NCBI GenBank assembly: GCA_021648365.1
Contig: JAKISY010000096.1
Span: 1 to 18,133, forward strand
DNA: 18,133 nt
Source of the DNA: Verrucomicrobiales bacterium
Lineage (GTDB): Bacteria > Verrucomicrobiota > Verrucomicrobiia > Verrucomicrobiales > DEV007
Direction: 5' to 3'
Shown: in pieces, positions 8,347 through 16,379 of the stretch
Numbering within the stretch: position 1 is the first letter of the stretch
Layout: every line of letters begins with the position of its first letter
Position numbers and translations under genes: made by a program
Notes under the pieces: model-generated
What the model saw: only the letters and a program-made list of their open reading frames with translations
Databases searched by the model: none
What the model was told of the DNA's origin: nothing

Positions 8347-9879
8347 CTACGCCAAAATCCTCGCCATCACCTGCGGAGTAACACGCTTATAACTCCGATA
8401 AGCGTCTGCCGCCGCATCCAACACCCTAACAAAACCCTCGTTGCCCGACGCGCTGTCAAAGTCAAACCCCAACAGCGCGTGACCCACACGCTCGCCAGAA
8501 TACACATAGTTGAAATAACACAAACTGGCATGTTCGCTGACCGTGCGTAAAAAGTCAGCCAAAGCCCCCGCCCGTTCGTGGAACTCCAAGGTGATAAAAA
8601 AAGGCGCACGCAACAAATCCGCCTCATAGTGAATCAAACGGAAATCCACATCCGTTTCCGCCGTCACTTCACTGAACGGATAATTTTGCACCTCAAGCGC
8701 ATCCTCCAGTTGCAAAAATTGCTCCGCCGAAGCATTAAACCCAATCACCGGATGAGCCGATTCAGCGTGCGTTTTGCCATACTGAAAATCAACAATATTC
8801 ATCCCAGCTGGCAGCGTCTCCAACAAAGCCAACATCGACCCCGCCCGCTCACTGACCTCGATCCGCAATACCCGCCGCCGCGCATCCCCCGCCGCCGCAC
8901 CGCGAGAGATCAATGCAAGCTTTTCAAAATCCATATTAGCACCACACAGCACCGCCAACACCCGCTTGCCCGCCAACTCCTGACGGCGTTGCAGAATGCC
9001 CGCCACCCCCATCGCCCCCGAAGGCTCAGGAATGCAGCGCAACTCTTCCCACATAAACTGAATCGCCGAAGACACCTCCTCATTGCTCACAGTCATCCAT
9101 TCATCTACCACCTCTGCACAAATCTCATAAGTCAGCTCCCCCGCTCTGCGCACCGCCGTGCCATCGCAGAACAGATCCATCTCCGCCAAGTCCACCGGAT
9201 GCCCCGCCGCGACCGCCGCCGCCATCGACGCCTGCCCCACCCCCCCCACTCCTATGATACGGATGTTAGGAAAATTCATCTTCAACCACACCGCCGTAGC
9301 CGCCGCCATGCCTCCACCACCCACTTGCAAAAAGGCATAGTCAAAAGGCCCCTTGCCCGACATCACCACCTCATCCGCCAAAGTCCCCTGACCCGCCATC
9401 ACCGCCAAGTCATCGTAGGCATGGATATACGTTAGCCCATGCTTCTCACCATGCGCATAAGCCGCCGCACTCGCCGCATCATAAGTATCGCCATGCAGAA
9501 TAATCTCCACTCGCGCACCACCATGCTGCTTCACCGCCAACTGCTTCATCCTCGGAGTCGAGAGCGGCATATAAATAGTCGCCTGAGTTCCCAGCTTCTT
9601 CGCCGCCAAAGCCACCCCTTGAGCGTGATTGCCCGCAGAAGCTGTCACAACCCCGCAAGCCAATTCCTCCTCACTGAGCTGCGCCATACGATTATAAGCA
9701 CCCCGCCACTTATAAGCATGGATCGGAGACAAATCCTCTCGTTTAATCAAGATGCTCAGCGCAGGGTCATCCAGCTCGATCTCATCCAAAGGCGTCGCAT
9801 GCCCCACTTCATAAATTCTGCGCCGCGCAAAAAGGATTTCACGCCGCAAGCTTGTTATCAAAGAGTCATTACCAGTCAT
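8347..9879 (-). CDS. ilvA: Threonine ammonia-lyase, biosynthetic (IlvA)
   Basis: A 510-residue PLP enzyme, close to the usual length of biosynthetic threonine deaminase. It converts L-threonine to 2-oxobutanoate and ammonia, the first step of isoleucine synthesis. The PLP-lysine motif is SPIHAYKWRGAYN (K57), with W where L is common. ASAGNHAQGVALAA and the phosphate-binding loop VGGGGMAAA follow. From about residue 330 to the end there are two ACT-like regulatory domains (RVLRIEVSERAGSMLALL and FITLEFHERAGALADFL), so isoleucine feedback control is likely. The gene lies 35 bp downstream of aqpZ on the same strand, but the functions are unrelated. Confidence 0.96.
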   Translation of the reverse strand: MTGNDSLITSLRREILFARRRIYEVGHATPLDEIELDDPALSILIKREDLSPIHAYKWRGAYNRMAQLSEEELACGVVTASAGNHAQGVALAAKKLGTQATIYMPLSTPRMKQLAVKQHGGARVEIILHGDTYDAASAAAYAHGEKHGLTYIHAYDDLAVMAGQGTLADEVVMSGKGPFDYAFLQVGGGGMAAATAVWLKMNFPNIRIIGVGGVGQASMAAAVAAGHPVDLAEMDLFCDGTAVRRAGELTYEICAEVVDEWMTVSNEEVSSAIQFMWEELRCIPEPSGAMGVAGILQRRQELAGKRVLAVLCGANMDFEKLALISRGAAAGDARRRVLRIEVSERAGSMLALLETLPAGMNIVDFQYGKTHAESAHPVIGFNASAEQFLQLEDALEVQNYPFSEVTAETDVDFRLIHYEADLLRAPFFITLEFHERAGALADFLRTVSEHASLCYFNYVYSGERVGHALLGFDFDSASGNEGFVRVLDAAADAYRSYKRVTPQVMARILA

Positions 9880-9891
9880 ATCCTACTCCCC

Positions 9892-9919
9892 CTTCACACT
9901 TCAAACTTCACCCTTCACC
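9892..9919. repeat. Four heptamers spanning the aqpZ stop codon
   Basis: CTTCACA, CTTCAAA, CTTCACC, CTTCACC in tandem. On the minus strand the last unit supplies the TGA that ends aqpZ. A similar CTTCACA doublet lies at the stop codon of the gene at 17718. Confidence 0.75.
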
Positions 9920-10616
9920 CCTCCTCTTTCTCAAACCACTTGTAAACCACGCCAGCTAAAATCGCACCGACTATGGGAGCTAGCCAGAACAGCCATAATT
10001 GAGTGATAGCCCAATCGCCTTGGAATATAGCAACCGCAGTACTGCGAGCAGGGTTAACCGATGTATTGGTAACAGGAATACTGATCAGATGAATCAAAGT
10101 CAAGCCCAAGCCTATAGCAATCGGAGCAAATCCTTGAGGAGCTCGCTTATCTGTAGCCCCTAAGATAATAATCAAAAACATGAAGGTCATCACCACCTCT
10201 GTAGTCAGTGCAGCCGTCAGCGAATACGCCCCCGGCGAATGCTCTCCATAACCATTTGATGCAAAACCCGAAGCTGCAGCATCAAAACCCGCTTGCCCAG
10301 AAGCAATGATATATAAAATACCTGCACCAGCAATACCTCCCACGACTTGCGCCACTATGTAAGGCAATAATTCTTTTCCAGAAAAACGTCCCCCCGACCA
10401 AAGCCCTAGCGAAACAGCCGGATTCAAATGACAACCCGAGATATGCCCGATAGCAAAAGCCATCGTCAATACCGTCAAACCAAAAGCAAACGCCACCCCA
10501 ACAAAACCAATCCCGAGCTCAGGAAAACCCGCCGCCAATACCGCACTACCACACCCCCCCAATACTAGCCACATAGTCCCAATAAATTCCGCGCCCAGTT
10601 TTTTTGTTAATGACAT
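9915..10616 (-). CDS. aqpZ: Aquaporin Z-type water channel
   Basis: A 233-residue MIP-family inner-membrane channel with six hydrophobic spans and two half-helix loops carrying NPA at 65-67 (GCHLNPAVS) and 188-190 (TSVNPARS). The selectivity-filter residues match water-specific AqpZ: F45, H176, T185 and R191. The N-terminus MSLTKKLGAEFIGTMWLV is typical, so the start is secure. The upstream spacer (10617-10864) contains a heptamer tract; no promoter is convincing. ilvA follows on the same strand. Confidence 0.96.
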   Translation of the reverse strand: MSLTKKLGAEFIGTMWLVLGGCGSAVLAAGFPELGIGFVGVAFAFGLTVLTMAFAIGHISGCHLNPAVSLGLWSGGRFSGKELLPYIVAQVVGGIAGAGILYIIASGQAGFDAAASGFASNGYGEHSPGAYSLTAALTTEVVMTFMFLIIILGATDKRAPQGFAPIAIGLGLTLIHLISIPVTNTSVNPARSTAVAIFQGDWAITQLWLFWLAPIVGAILAGVVYKWFEKEEG

Positions 10617-10703
10617 ATAATCTACTCCGTTAAATTTTTGATAACTTAAACCTATCCTACTATCCCTTCAATACTTCCATTTTTTTCTATCATTTATTTC
10701 TTC

Positions 10704-10780
10704 CATTCTCCATTCTCCATTCTCCATTCTCCATTCTCCATTCTCCATTCTCCATTCATAATTCATAATTCATAATTCAA
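10704..10780 (+). repeat. 7-bp tandem repeat tract (11 units)
   Basis: Seven CATTCTC units are followed by CATTCAT, two AATTCAT and a degenerate AATTCAA. As at 280-363, the array switches unit type part-way while keeping the 7-bp period. It lies in the divergent aqpZ-ackA spacer. Confidence 0.9.
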
Positions 10781-10864
10781 ACTCCCCCCCCTCTCCACCA
10801 CCCTGATCACTTGTCATTGACCGCATCGAACTGCATAGTGACGTGCCCCGCACCACACCACACC

Positions 10865-12067
10865 ATGCCCTCAGCTCATCACCCCACGACAATTTTAGTC
10901 ATCAACTGTGGAAGCTCATCCATTAAATTTGCCGTCATACAGCCACAAACAGGCATCGAACTAGTCATCGGCCAAGTCGATCGCCTAGGCGAAACGCACC
11001 CCACCTTGACTTGGAAAATCAACACAAAGCAACAACAGCTCACCCTCAGCAGATCAAATCACACCGCCGCTTTACAGAAAATCATCGCGCTCATACCCGA
11101 AGATCTCGAAATCGATGCGATCGGACACCGCGTAGTCCATGGCGGAGAGCAGTTCACCCAGAGCGTTCTGATCACCGATGACGTATTAGCGGGCATCGAG
11201 CATTGCTCCTCTTTAGCCCCCCTGCACAACCCCGCCAACCTCGCCGGCATCCACGCAGCGACCACCGTATTTGCAGACAAACCTCAAGTCGCCGTCTTTG
11301 ATACCGCCTTTCATCAGACCTTACCACGCCGGGCTTTTATGTATGCCATCCCCTACGAATGGTATAGCCAAGACCGCTTCCGACGCTACGGCTTCCACGG
11401 CACCAGTTATGCCTATGTCGCGACAGAAGCAGCAAAAAAGCTATCTAAGCCCCTTGGCGAACTCAGCTTGATCATCGCCCATCTCGGCAATGGTTGCAGC
11501 GTATGCGCCGTCGAAGCAGGACGCAGTATCGACACCAGCATGGGCCTTTCCCCACTCGAAGGTCTCGTCATGGGCACTCGCAGCGGCGACGTCGACCCTG
11601 CCCTGCACGCCTTCCTTGCCACCCACAAGGGCTGGACTCTCGATCGCATCATGCAAGCGCTCAACCAAGAGAGCGGGCTGCTCGGACTCTCCGGACAAAG
11701 CAACGACATGCGCACCCTAGTAAGCGCCGCCGAACAAGGCAATGACCGCGCCCAACTGGCAATCGAAGTATTCAACTACCGCTTAGCAAAATCCATCATG
11801 GCACTCACCACAGGACTCAGTCAGCTCGACGCCATAGTCTTTACCGGAGGCATTGGCGAGAACTCCAGCTCGACCCGCGCCGAGGTTCTCACTTACCTCA
11901 CCCTATTACAACCGACCCTTGATCCTGAACGCAACGCTCAACATGGCACCCAATCCGCTGGACGCATCACCAGCGATGACAGCTTCCCCTGCCTCGTCAT
12001 ACCCACCAATGAAGAACTCATGATTGCGCGTGAGACCTTGACCCTTATTTCCACCTCAACCTCATGA
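10865..12067 (+). CDS. ackA: Acetate kinase
   Basis: A 400-residue ASKHA-fold kinase that interconverts acetyl phosphate plus ADP with acetate plus ATP. Motifs: VINCGSSSIKF near the start; GHRVVHGGE with R89; APLHNPANL; VAVFDTAFHQT with catalytic D146; RRYGFHGTSY with H178; HLGNGCSV; GTRSGDVDP with R239; FTGGIGENS; TNEELMIARET with E384. Positions are offset by only about two residues from the Methanosarcina enzyme. The ATG at 10865 is preferred because the phosphate-binding strand begins nine residues later; a TTG at 10811 is in frame but its extra 18 residues are not conserved. The stop overlaps the pta start by ATGA, so the pair is translationally coupled. Confidence 0.97.
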   Translation: MPSAHHPTTILVINCGSSSIKFAVIQPQTGIELVIGQVDRLGETHPTLTWKINTKQQQLTLSRSNHTAALQKIIALIPEDLEIDAIGHRVVHGGEQFTQSVLITDDVLAGIEHCSSLAPLHNPANLAGIHAATTVFADKPQVAVFDTAFHQTLPRRAFMYAIPYEWYSQDRFRRYGFHGTSYAYVATEAAKKLSKPLGELSLIIAHLGNGCSVCAVEAGRSIDTSMGLSPLEGLVMGTRSGDVDPALHAFLATHKGWTLDRIMQALNQESGLLGLSGQSNDMRTLVSAAEQGNDRAQLAIEVFNYRLAKSIMALTTGLSQLDAIVFTGGIGENSSSTRAEVLTYLTLLQPTLDPERNAQHGTQSAGRITSDDSFPCLVIPTNEELMIARETLTLISTSTS

Positions 12068-14250
12068 AACACATTTTTTTTCTGGCCGCTTCCAGCCCCG
12101 GCGTCGGACTCACCTCCGTATCCCTAGGCGTATTCCGAGCCCTAGACCGACGCGGCATCAAAGTAGGTTTTTGCAAACCTATCAGTCAAAACGCCACCAG
12201 CAATGATGGCATAGATCCCTCCATCCACTTTGTCCGATCCTCCAGCGCCTTCTCCCCGCCAGATCCGATTCCCCTCGAACAGGCCGAACAATACCTGCGC
12301 GACGACCGCATGCAGGATCTCATGGAACTGGTCGTGAGCAAAGTCAACGATGCCAGCGAAGACCTCAACGTGCTCGTAGTCGAAGGCCTGTTACCTACCC
12401 ATGAACACACCTTTCCCAACCGCATCAATAGCGCCATAGTCACCGCACTCAGCGCCGAAGTGATCATCGTGCATGCCGTCGAAAAAGATTCGATCTTAGC
12501 AACAGAAGAAAAGATCAAAACCACCGCCACTCTTTACGGCGGTATCAAAAACCCAGCCATCATCGGCTGCATTCTAAACAAAGTAGAAACCCAAACCCGC
12601 AGCACCGGCTTCCAAGACCCCAGCTCGCTGATGCTCGCCGACTCCACTCCACCACCAGCCTCCTCTCACTCATCCTATGACCAAGAAGAGTTGACCCGCC
12701 TGTGCGAGAATTTCCGCAAAGATGGCAAACTCTTCAAATCGGGTCAATTCGACCTGATCGGCTTCATCCCATGGAACCGGAACCTGCTCTCATACCGCAT
12801 GTCCGACGTCGCACAGCACTTGGCAGCCGACGTATTATTCGAAGGCGACTCCGCACAACGTCGAGTCACCTCGATCGCCCTGTGCGCGCGCAATGTGCAA
12901 AACATCCTGCACGTTTTCAAAGCCGGCTCGTTACTGCTCACCCCAGTAGATCGCTACGACATCATCATGGCGACCTCCTTAGCCGCCTTAAACAAAGTGC
13001 CAATGGCAGGACTCATCCTTACCGGAGGACACCAACCCCCACCGCAAATGATCGACTTTTGTCGCCACGGCTTTGAGACCGGCTTACCCATCCTGCGCGT
13101 CCACACCGACAGCTTCACCACCGCTACCCGCTTAGCTCAGATGAGCCACGAAATCCCTGCCACCGACATCGAGCGATTCGAAAGCTCGATGGATTTCATT
13201 GCCCGCAACGTCAACGGCGAGCTATTGCAGGATCGCTTGAAAGTCATCCCCGAATTTCGCATGTCCCCCGCCGCGTTCCGGCATAAGTTAGCACGCACAG
13301 CACGCGAAAACCGCAAACGTATCATCTTACCCGAAGGCGAAGAGCCCCGCACCATTCTGGCAGCAGTGAATTGTGCCCAACGCAATATCGCCACCTGCAT
13401 CCTCGTCGGCAATCCAGACGAGATCCACCGCATCGCCGCCGCCCAAGACTTAGTCATCGGGCAAGGCATCGAAATCATCGACCCCACAGAAGTGCGCGAC
13501 CGCTACCTAGATTTCTTGTTAGAACGCCGCAAACACAAAAACCTCAATGAGAGTCAGGCACGTGAAGCACTTGAGGACAACGTCATGTTAGCCACCGCCA
13601 TGTTAGAACTAGGAGAAGTGGACGGACTCGTCTCCGGCGCCGTACACTCCACCGCCAATACCATCCGCCCAGCCCTACAACTGATCCGCACCCATCCCTC
13701 TGCCAAAGTGGTTTCCTCGGTCTTTTTCATGTGTTTGCCCGAGCAAGTGCTCGTCTATGCCGATTGCGCAGTGAACCCCGACCCCGACGCCGAAACCCTA
13801 GCCGACATCGCCATTCAAAGCGCCGACTCAGCAGCGCAATTTGGCATCCCAGCCCGCGTAGCTCTCATCAGCTACAGCACCGGCGAATCAGGCTCTGGAG
13901 TCGATGTGGATAAAGTGCGCCACGCCACCCAAATCGCACAAGCCCAACGCCCCGACCTGCTCATTGACGGCCCACTGCAATATGACGCCGCAGCCATCGC
14001 CAGCGTGGCAGCAAGCAAAGCCCCCAACAGCCCCGTCGCCGGCAAAGCCACTGTCTTCATCTTCCCCGATCTCAATACTGGCAATACCACCTACAAAGCC
14101 GTGCAACGCTCCGCCAACGTCATCAGCATTGGTCCCATGCTGCAAGGGCTACGCAAACCCGTCAACGATCTCTCGCGCGGAGCGTTAGTGGACGACATCA
14201 TCTACACCATAGCCCTAACCGCCATCCAAGCCCAATCCCTCGAAACCTAA
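12064..14250 (+). CDS. pta: Phosphate acetyltransferase, long form
   Basis: A 728-residue enzyme converting acetyl-CoA plus phosphate to acetyl phosphate, paired with AckA. It is the long three-part form. A P-loop-like N-terminal domain begins MKHIFFLAASSPGVGLTSVS. A DRTGG-type middle domain lies at about 240-365. The catalytic PTA_PTB domain runs from about 405 and shows RIILPEGEEPRTILAA, SGAVHSTANTIRPALQLI, NPDPDAETLADIAIQSA, STGESGSGVDVDKV, and a C-terminus with SIGPMLQGLRKPVNDLSRG. E. coli Pta is 714 residues, so the length is normal. In long Pta proteins the N-terminal part has a regulatory role. The gene ends before a REP-like hairpin pair in the spacer with the convergent ATPase gene. 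Confidence 0.97.
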   Translation: MKHIFFLAASSPGVGLTSVSLGVFRALDRRGIKVGFCKPISQNATSNDGIDPSIHFVRSSSAFSPPDPIPLEQAEQYLRDDRMQDLMELVVSKVNDASEDLNVLVVEGLLPTHEHTFPNRINSAIVTALSAEVIIVHAVEKDSILATEEKIKTTATLYGGIKNPAIIGCILNKVETQTRSTGFQDPSSLMLADSTPPPASSHSSYDQEELTRLCENFRKDGKLFKSGQFDLIGFIPWNRNLLSYRMSDVAQHLAADVLFEGDSAQRRVTSIALCARNVQNILHVFKAGSLLLTPVDRYDIIMATSLAALNKVPMAGLILTGGHQPPPQMIDFCRHGFETGLPILRVHTDSFTTATRLAQMSHEIPATDIERFESSMDFIARNVNGELLQDRLKVIPEFRMSPAAFRHKLARTARENRKRIILPEGEEPRTILAAVNCAQRNIATCILVGNPDEIHRIAAAQDLVIGQGIEIIDPTEVRDRYLDFLLERRKHKNLNESQAREALEDNVMLATAMLELGEVDGLVSGAVHSTANTIRPALQLIRTHPSAKVVSSVFFMCLPEQVLVYADCAVNPDPDAETLADIAIQSADSAAQFGIPARVALISYSTGESGSGVDVDKVRHATQIAQAQRPDLLIDGPLQYDAAAIASVAASKAPNSPVAGKATVFIFPDLNTGNTTYKAVQRSANVISIGPMLQGLRKPVNDLSRGALVDDIIYTIALTAIQAQSLET

Positions 14251-14260
14251 AACCCACCCA

Positions 14261-14318
14261 ATGTGCCACAGGTTTCCAACCTGTAACTTCTCCCACAGCC
14301 TACAAAGCTGTTTCACAT
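14261..14318. repeat. REP-like hairpin pair between convergent genes
   Basis: ACAGGTTTCCAACCTGT at 14268-14284 is preceded by ATGTGCC; ACAGCCTACAAAGCTGT at 14295-14311, with one stem mismatch, is followed by TTCACAT. The gap is 10 nt. It is the same element as 2030-2091. Its right tail TTCACAT contains the minus-strand TGA that ends the neighbouring ATPase gene. A bidirectional terminator role is plausible. Confidence 0.85.
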
Positions 14319-15560
14319 CTCCCACAACTTCGAAAGCGGAACAGCGAAAAAACGATCATCTCCAAGGCGCAGGGTGTTCTCTCCCGCGTAAAAGACAATG
14401 CCGCAAACAAAATCTGCACCCGCCTGCTCAGCGAGGCATTGCAAACCTTTACAGTCAGATCGACTAACTGACCTAGCTGTCTTCACCTCCACCCCCCAGA
14501 CAGCAGATCCACGAGTGATGACGCAGTCCACCTCTTTCTGGTCACGATCGCGATAGTGCCAAAACTTTAGAGCTGAATCCGTCCAGCCCGCCTGCGCCAT
14601 CAATTGCTGCACCACGAAGGACTCCAGCAAGCAGCCAAACTCGCTGCGACGTGTGTTCCAATCCGAAGGCTGAAGCTCCATCAAAGTAGCTGCCAGCCCT
14701 GTATCAAGAAAATGACTCTTCGGGCTTTTTACCAAGCGCTTACCTCGATTGCGATGCCACGCTGGCAACAAGCGGATTAAAAACAATTTTTCTAATACAT
14801 CGAGGTAGTGATTGACGGTATCTCGATCAATGCCGAGATCGCGACTCAAGGCACTACTATTTAGCAGTCCCGCAGATGGATGCGCTATCTTTTCCAGCAA
14901 CCTGTGCAACTGGGTGCTGTCGCGAATACGTGCCACATCGTGAATATCCCTCTCCATCATCGTCTGCAAATATTGCCTGTGCCACACCTGCGCCCGTTCC
15001 TGCCTTCGTATAATAGCGCTCGGATAACCACCACTGATCAAGCGCCGCGCCAAGCAAAGTGGGTCGGAGTCTTCGCTCGAACGAATCTCTTCTTCAAACT
15101 CTCCAGCTAATAAAACCTGCAGGAACGATCCCGCCGTCCGCGCTTTCTCCGACTCAGTCAAAACATGCAACTGCAATATCTCCATACGTCCCGCCAGGGA
15201 TTCGCTGGCGCGAGGCAAAAGCAGTAAGTTAGCGGAACCCGTTAAAATGAACCTACCCGGCTCGCGCTTTTGATCCACGGATATCTTAATACTGCGCAGC
15301 AATTCCGGCACTCGCTGAATCTCGTCAAGCGTCACCCGCTCAGGCAAGGCTTTTATAAACCCACTCGGATCCGCAGCCGCCGTTGCCGCCAAGTCATCAT
15401 CATCCAGATCAAAATAAGCCCGGTCTGGTCGCAATTGCTGCACCAGAGTGCTTTTCCCTGACTGCCTAGGGCCCAATAGACAAATCACCGGAGTGTCCGT
15501 CAATGCAGTCGAAATTGCCCCTGCCAGACTACGCGGAATGATTGATATTTCTTCTGCCAT
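14313..15560 (-). CDS. AAA_14/DUF4143-type ATPase (first of two)
   Basis: A 415-residue protein of the AAA_14 plus DUF4143 class; the cellular role of this class is poorly known. Walker A is GPRQSGKST (30-38) and Walker B is VTLDEIQR with D79 and E80. The sensor stretch is ILTGSANLLLL, followed by ESLAGRMEIL. SGGYPSAI and YLQTMMERDI follow, both family hallmarks. A winged-helix-like segment spans about 230-268 (LSRDLGIDRDTVNHYLDVL). The C-terminal domain has PD-(D/E)XK-like residues E313, D345 (KEVDCVI) and E358-x-K360 (GVEVKTARS), all intact. The start is the ATG at 15560, right below a candidate promoter with repeats. It is a distant relative of the ATPase at 16376, not a recent duplicate. 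Its 3' end overlaps a REP-like hairpin element. Confidence 0.9.
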   Translation of the reverse strand: MAEEISIIPRSLAGAISTALTDTPVICLLGPRQSGKSTLVQQLRPDRAYFDLDDDDLAATAAADPSGFIKALPERVTLDEIQRVPELLRSIKISVDQKREPGRFILTGSANLLLLPRASESLAGRMEILQLHVLTESEKARTAGSFLQVLLAGEFEEEIRSSEDSDPLCLARRLISGGYPSAIIRRQERAQVWHRQYLQTMMERDIHDVARIRDSTQLHRLLEKIAHPSAGLLNSSALSRDLGIDRDTVNHYLDVLEKLFLIRLLPAWHRNRGKRLVKSPKSHFLDTGLAATLMELQPSDWNTRRSEFGCLLESFVVQQLMAQAGWTDSALKFWHYRDRDQKEVDCVITRGSAVWGVEVKTARSVSRSDCKGLQCLAEQAGADFVCGIVFYAGENTLRLGDDRFFAVPLSKLWEM

Positions 15561-15567
15561 TTGCAGA

Positions 15568-15617
15568 TTAATATCCCGGCATATTGAGGCATGTCAATTC
15601 GGCATATTGCGGGATAT
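15568..15617 (-). promoter_or_regulatory. Candidate promoter and repeat operator of the first ATPase
   Basis: On the minus strand a perfect -35 TTGACA (15592-15597) and a -10-like TATTAA (15568-15573) are 18 bp apart. The ATG starts 8 nt after the -10, so the transcript would be leaderless or nearly so. CAATATGCCG occurs twice in direct orientation (15577-15586 and 15600-15609), one copy on each side of the -35. The outer inverted repeat ATATCCCG/CGGGATAT (15571-15578, 15610-15617) brackets the whole. The copy near the -10 is itself a near-palindrome, AATATCCCGGCATATT. This looks like an operator; the regulator is unproven. A perfect TATAAT at 15641-15646 is a possible second -10. Confidence 0.5.
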
Positions 15618-16157
15618 AAGCCCGTCTATTTGCCGACTTCATTATAAAAACAAGAAAAATCCAACTTCAGTCAAGCGAAGCGATCGCCCTAGTATTAAGC
15701 TCGCTTTGTAATGCGGTCGCCCCATCCTAGTCATCGCCAACCTCTCCTGCCCTATAATCTCCCCACTTTATCCCACGCTCAATTTCAAATCTCTAATCTC
15801 AAATTTCAAATCCTCATATGGTCAACTCCCCTCCTTCTTCATAATCTTCATGCCGTTGCCTCCGGCTGCCTACGCTACGCTTCGGCTCATGGTGAAAACT
15901 CCCTCTTTCCCCATCCGTGACATTTGACTACAGATAGTATCTTCCGTCTGTCTCACTCCGTTCGGCTGTGCAATCCGTGGTCAATTCCCCTCCGGCTCAT
16001 CATTCATCATTGCTTTCGGGTAATATCCTCCAGCTATCTTCACTTCGTTACGATTCATAATTCTAAACCCCTCTCTTCCTTTGCGTCTCCGCGTCTCTTG
16101 ACCGCCGAAGCCTTGGCGAAGGAGGTTGAGCGAAGCGGGCGTGAGCATCTCTTCTCC
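15618..16157. repeat. Gene-free repeat mosaic between the divergent ATPases
   Basis: No convincing gene is seen here. The stretch holds a CTTCATG...CATGGTG triad apparently opened by a CGGCT/CGCTTCGGCT-rich insert (15848-15892), a TTTCGGGTA...CTATCTTC module (about 16014-16040) shared with 2130-2158, a CGTCTCCGCGTCTC copy (about 16084-16098), and an imperfect palindromic module at 16101-16150 with ACCGCC facing GGAGGT and a GCGAAGC stretch. Frames across it are repeat translations. Confidence 0.6.
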
Positions 16158-16203
16158 AATGTGTCACAGGTTTTCAACCTGTCTTCTCTACCCCTCCACA
16201 GCC
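16158..16203 (+). repeat. REP-like pair, second hairpin truncated
   Basis: The first hairpin is intact: AATGTGTC head and ACAGGTTTTCAACCTGT at 16166-16182. After 15 nt comes CCACAGC (16196-16202), where the second hairpin should continue, but the sequence changes abruptly to unique DNA leading into the small reading frame and ATPase. The missing half appears at 17596-17621, beyond the ATPase. Confidence 0.7.
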
Positions 16204-16215
16204 ACCAATGCTAAA

Positions 16216-16249
16216 TATGCAAATTTAAGAGGTTCTTTAAATTTGCATA
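16216..16249 (+). promoter_or_regulatory. Perfect 13-bp inverted repeat upstream of the small ORF and ATPase
   Basis: TATGCAAATTTAA (16216-16228) and its exact complement TTAAATTTGCATA (16237-16249) are separated by 8 nt. The AT-rich palindrome ends 25 bp before the ATG of the small frame. It lacks a T-run, so it is more likely an operator or promoter element than a terminator. CATAAC at 16246-16251 could serve as a weak -10. The binder is unknown; autoregulation by the winged-helix segment of the ATPase is one possibility. Confidence 0.55.
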
Positions 16250-16274
16250 ACCCCCTTTCCCAATACCTGGCCGG

Positions 16275-16379
16275 ATGATGGTCAAAAGAACCGAGGCACT
16301 TGCCAAGTTTATTAAAACAAGCCTTACACCAAGTCAATCCTTGCAAATCTGGGATACAATGCTAGATTTGCAAGGATGA
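16275..16379 (+). CDS. Candidate 34-residue protein coupled to the ATPase
   Basis: From ATG 16275 (or the adjacent ATG 16278) a frame runs 34 codons to TGA 16377-16379. The peptide starts MMVKRTEALAKFIKTSL and ends with SLQIWDTMLDLQG, a basic N-terminal half and a more acidic C-terminal half, reading like a small helical protein rather than repeat translation. Its stop overlaps the ATPase start as ATGA, the classic coupling geometry also seen for ackA-pta here. The position, with an inverted repeat upstream and a larger effector-like gene downstream, is that of a small antitoxin or leader peptide. I do not recognise the family. No Shine-Dalgarno is evident, so expression is unproven. Confidence 0.5.
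   Translation: MMVKRTEALAKFIKTSLTPSQSLQIWDTMLDLQG
16337..16377 (+). promoter_or_regulatory. 14-bp inverted repeat burying the second ATPase start codon
   Basis: ATCCTTGCAAATCT (16337-16350) pairs perfectly with AGATTTGCAAGGAT (16364-16377), with a 13-nt loop. The right arm includes the AT of the ATPase ATG and the AAGG before it. In mRNA this hairpin would hide the start until ribosomes translating the small frame open it. As DNA it could also be an operator; both arms share TGCAAAT with the inverted repeat at 16216-16249. Confidence 0.6.

Noticed and set aside
8578..9435. 285-codon plus-strand frame opposite ilvA
   Set aside because: It lies wholly antisense to a clear ilvA and its Arg/His-rich translation is a shadow of C-rich codon use.
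10811..10864. TTG-initiated N-terminal extension of acetate kinase
   Set aside because: The extra 18 residues are not conserved and the ATG at 10865 gives the standard length.
15568..15642. 24-codon minus-strand frame before the first ATPase, a possible counterpart of the small ORF at 16275
   Set aside because: Its ATG overlaps a TATAAT and its body is the repeat operator; it does not overlap the ATPase start and shows no similarity to the other peptide.
15618..16157. tRNA or other structured RNA in the largest gene-free gap
   Set aside because: I looked for cloverleaf-like pairing and found only short repeat palindromes.
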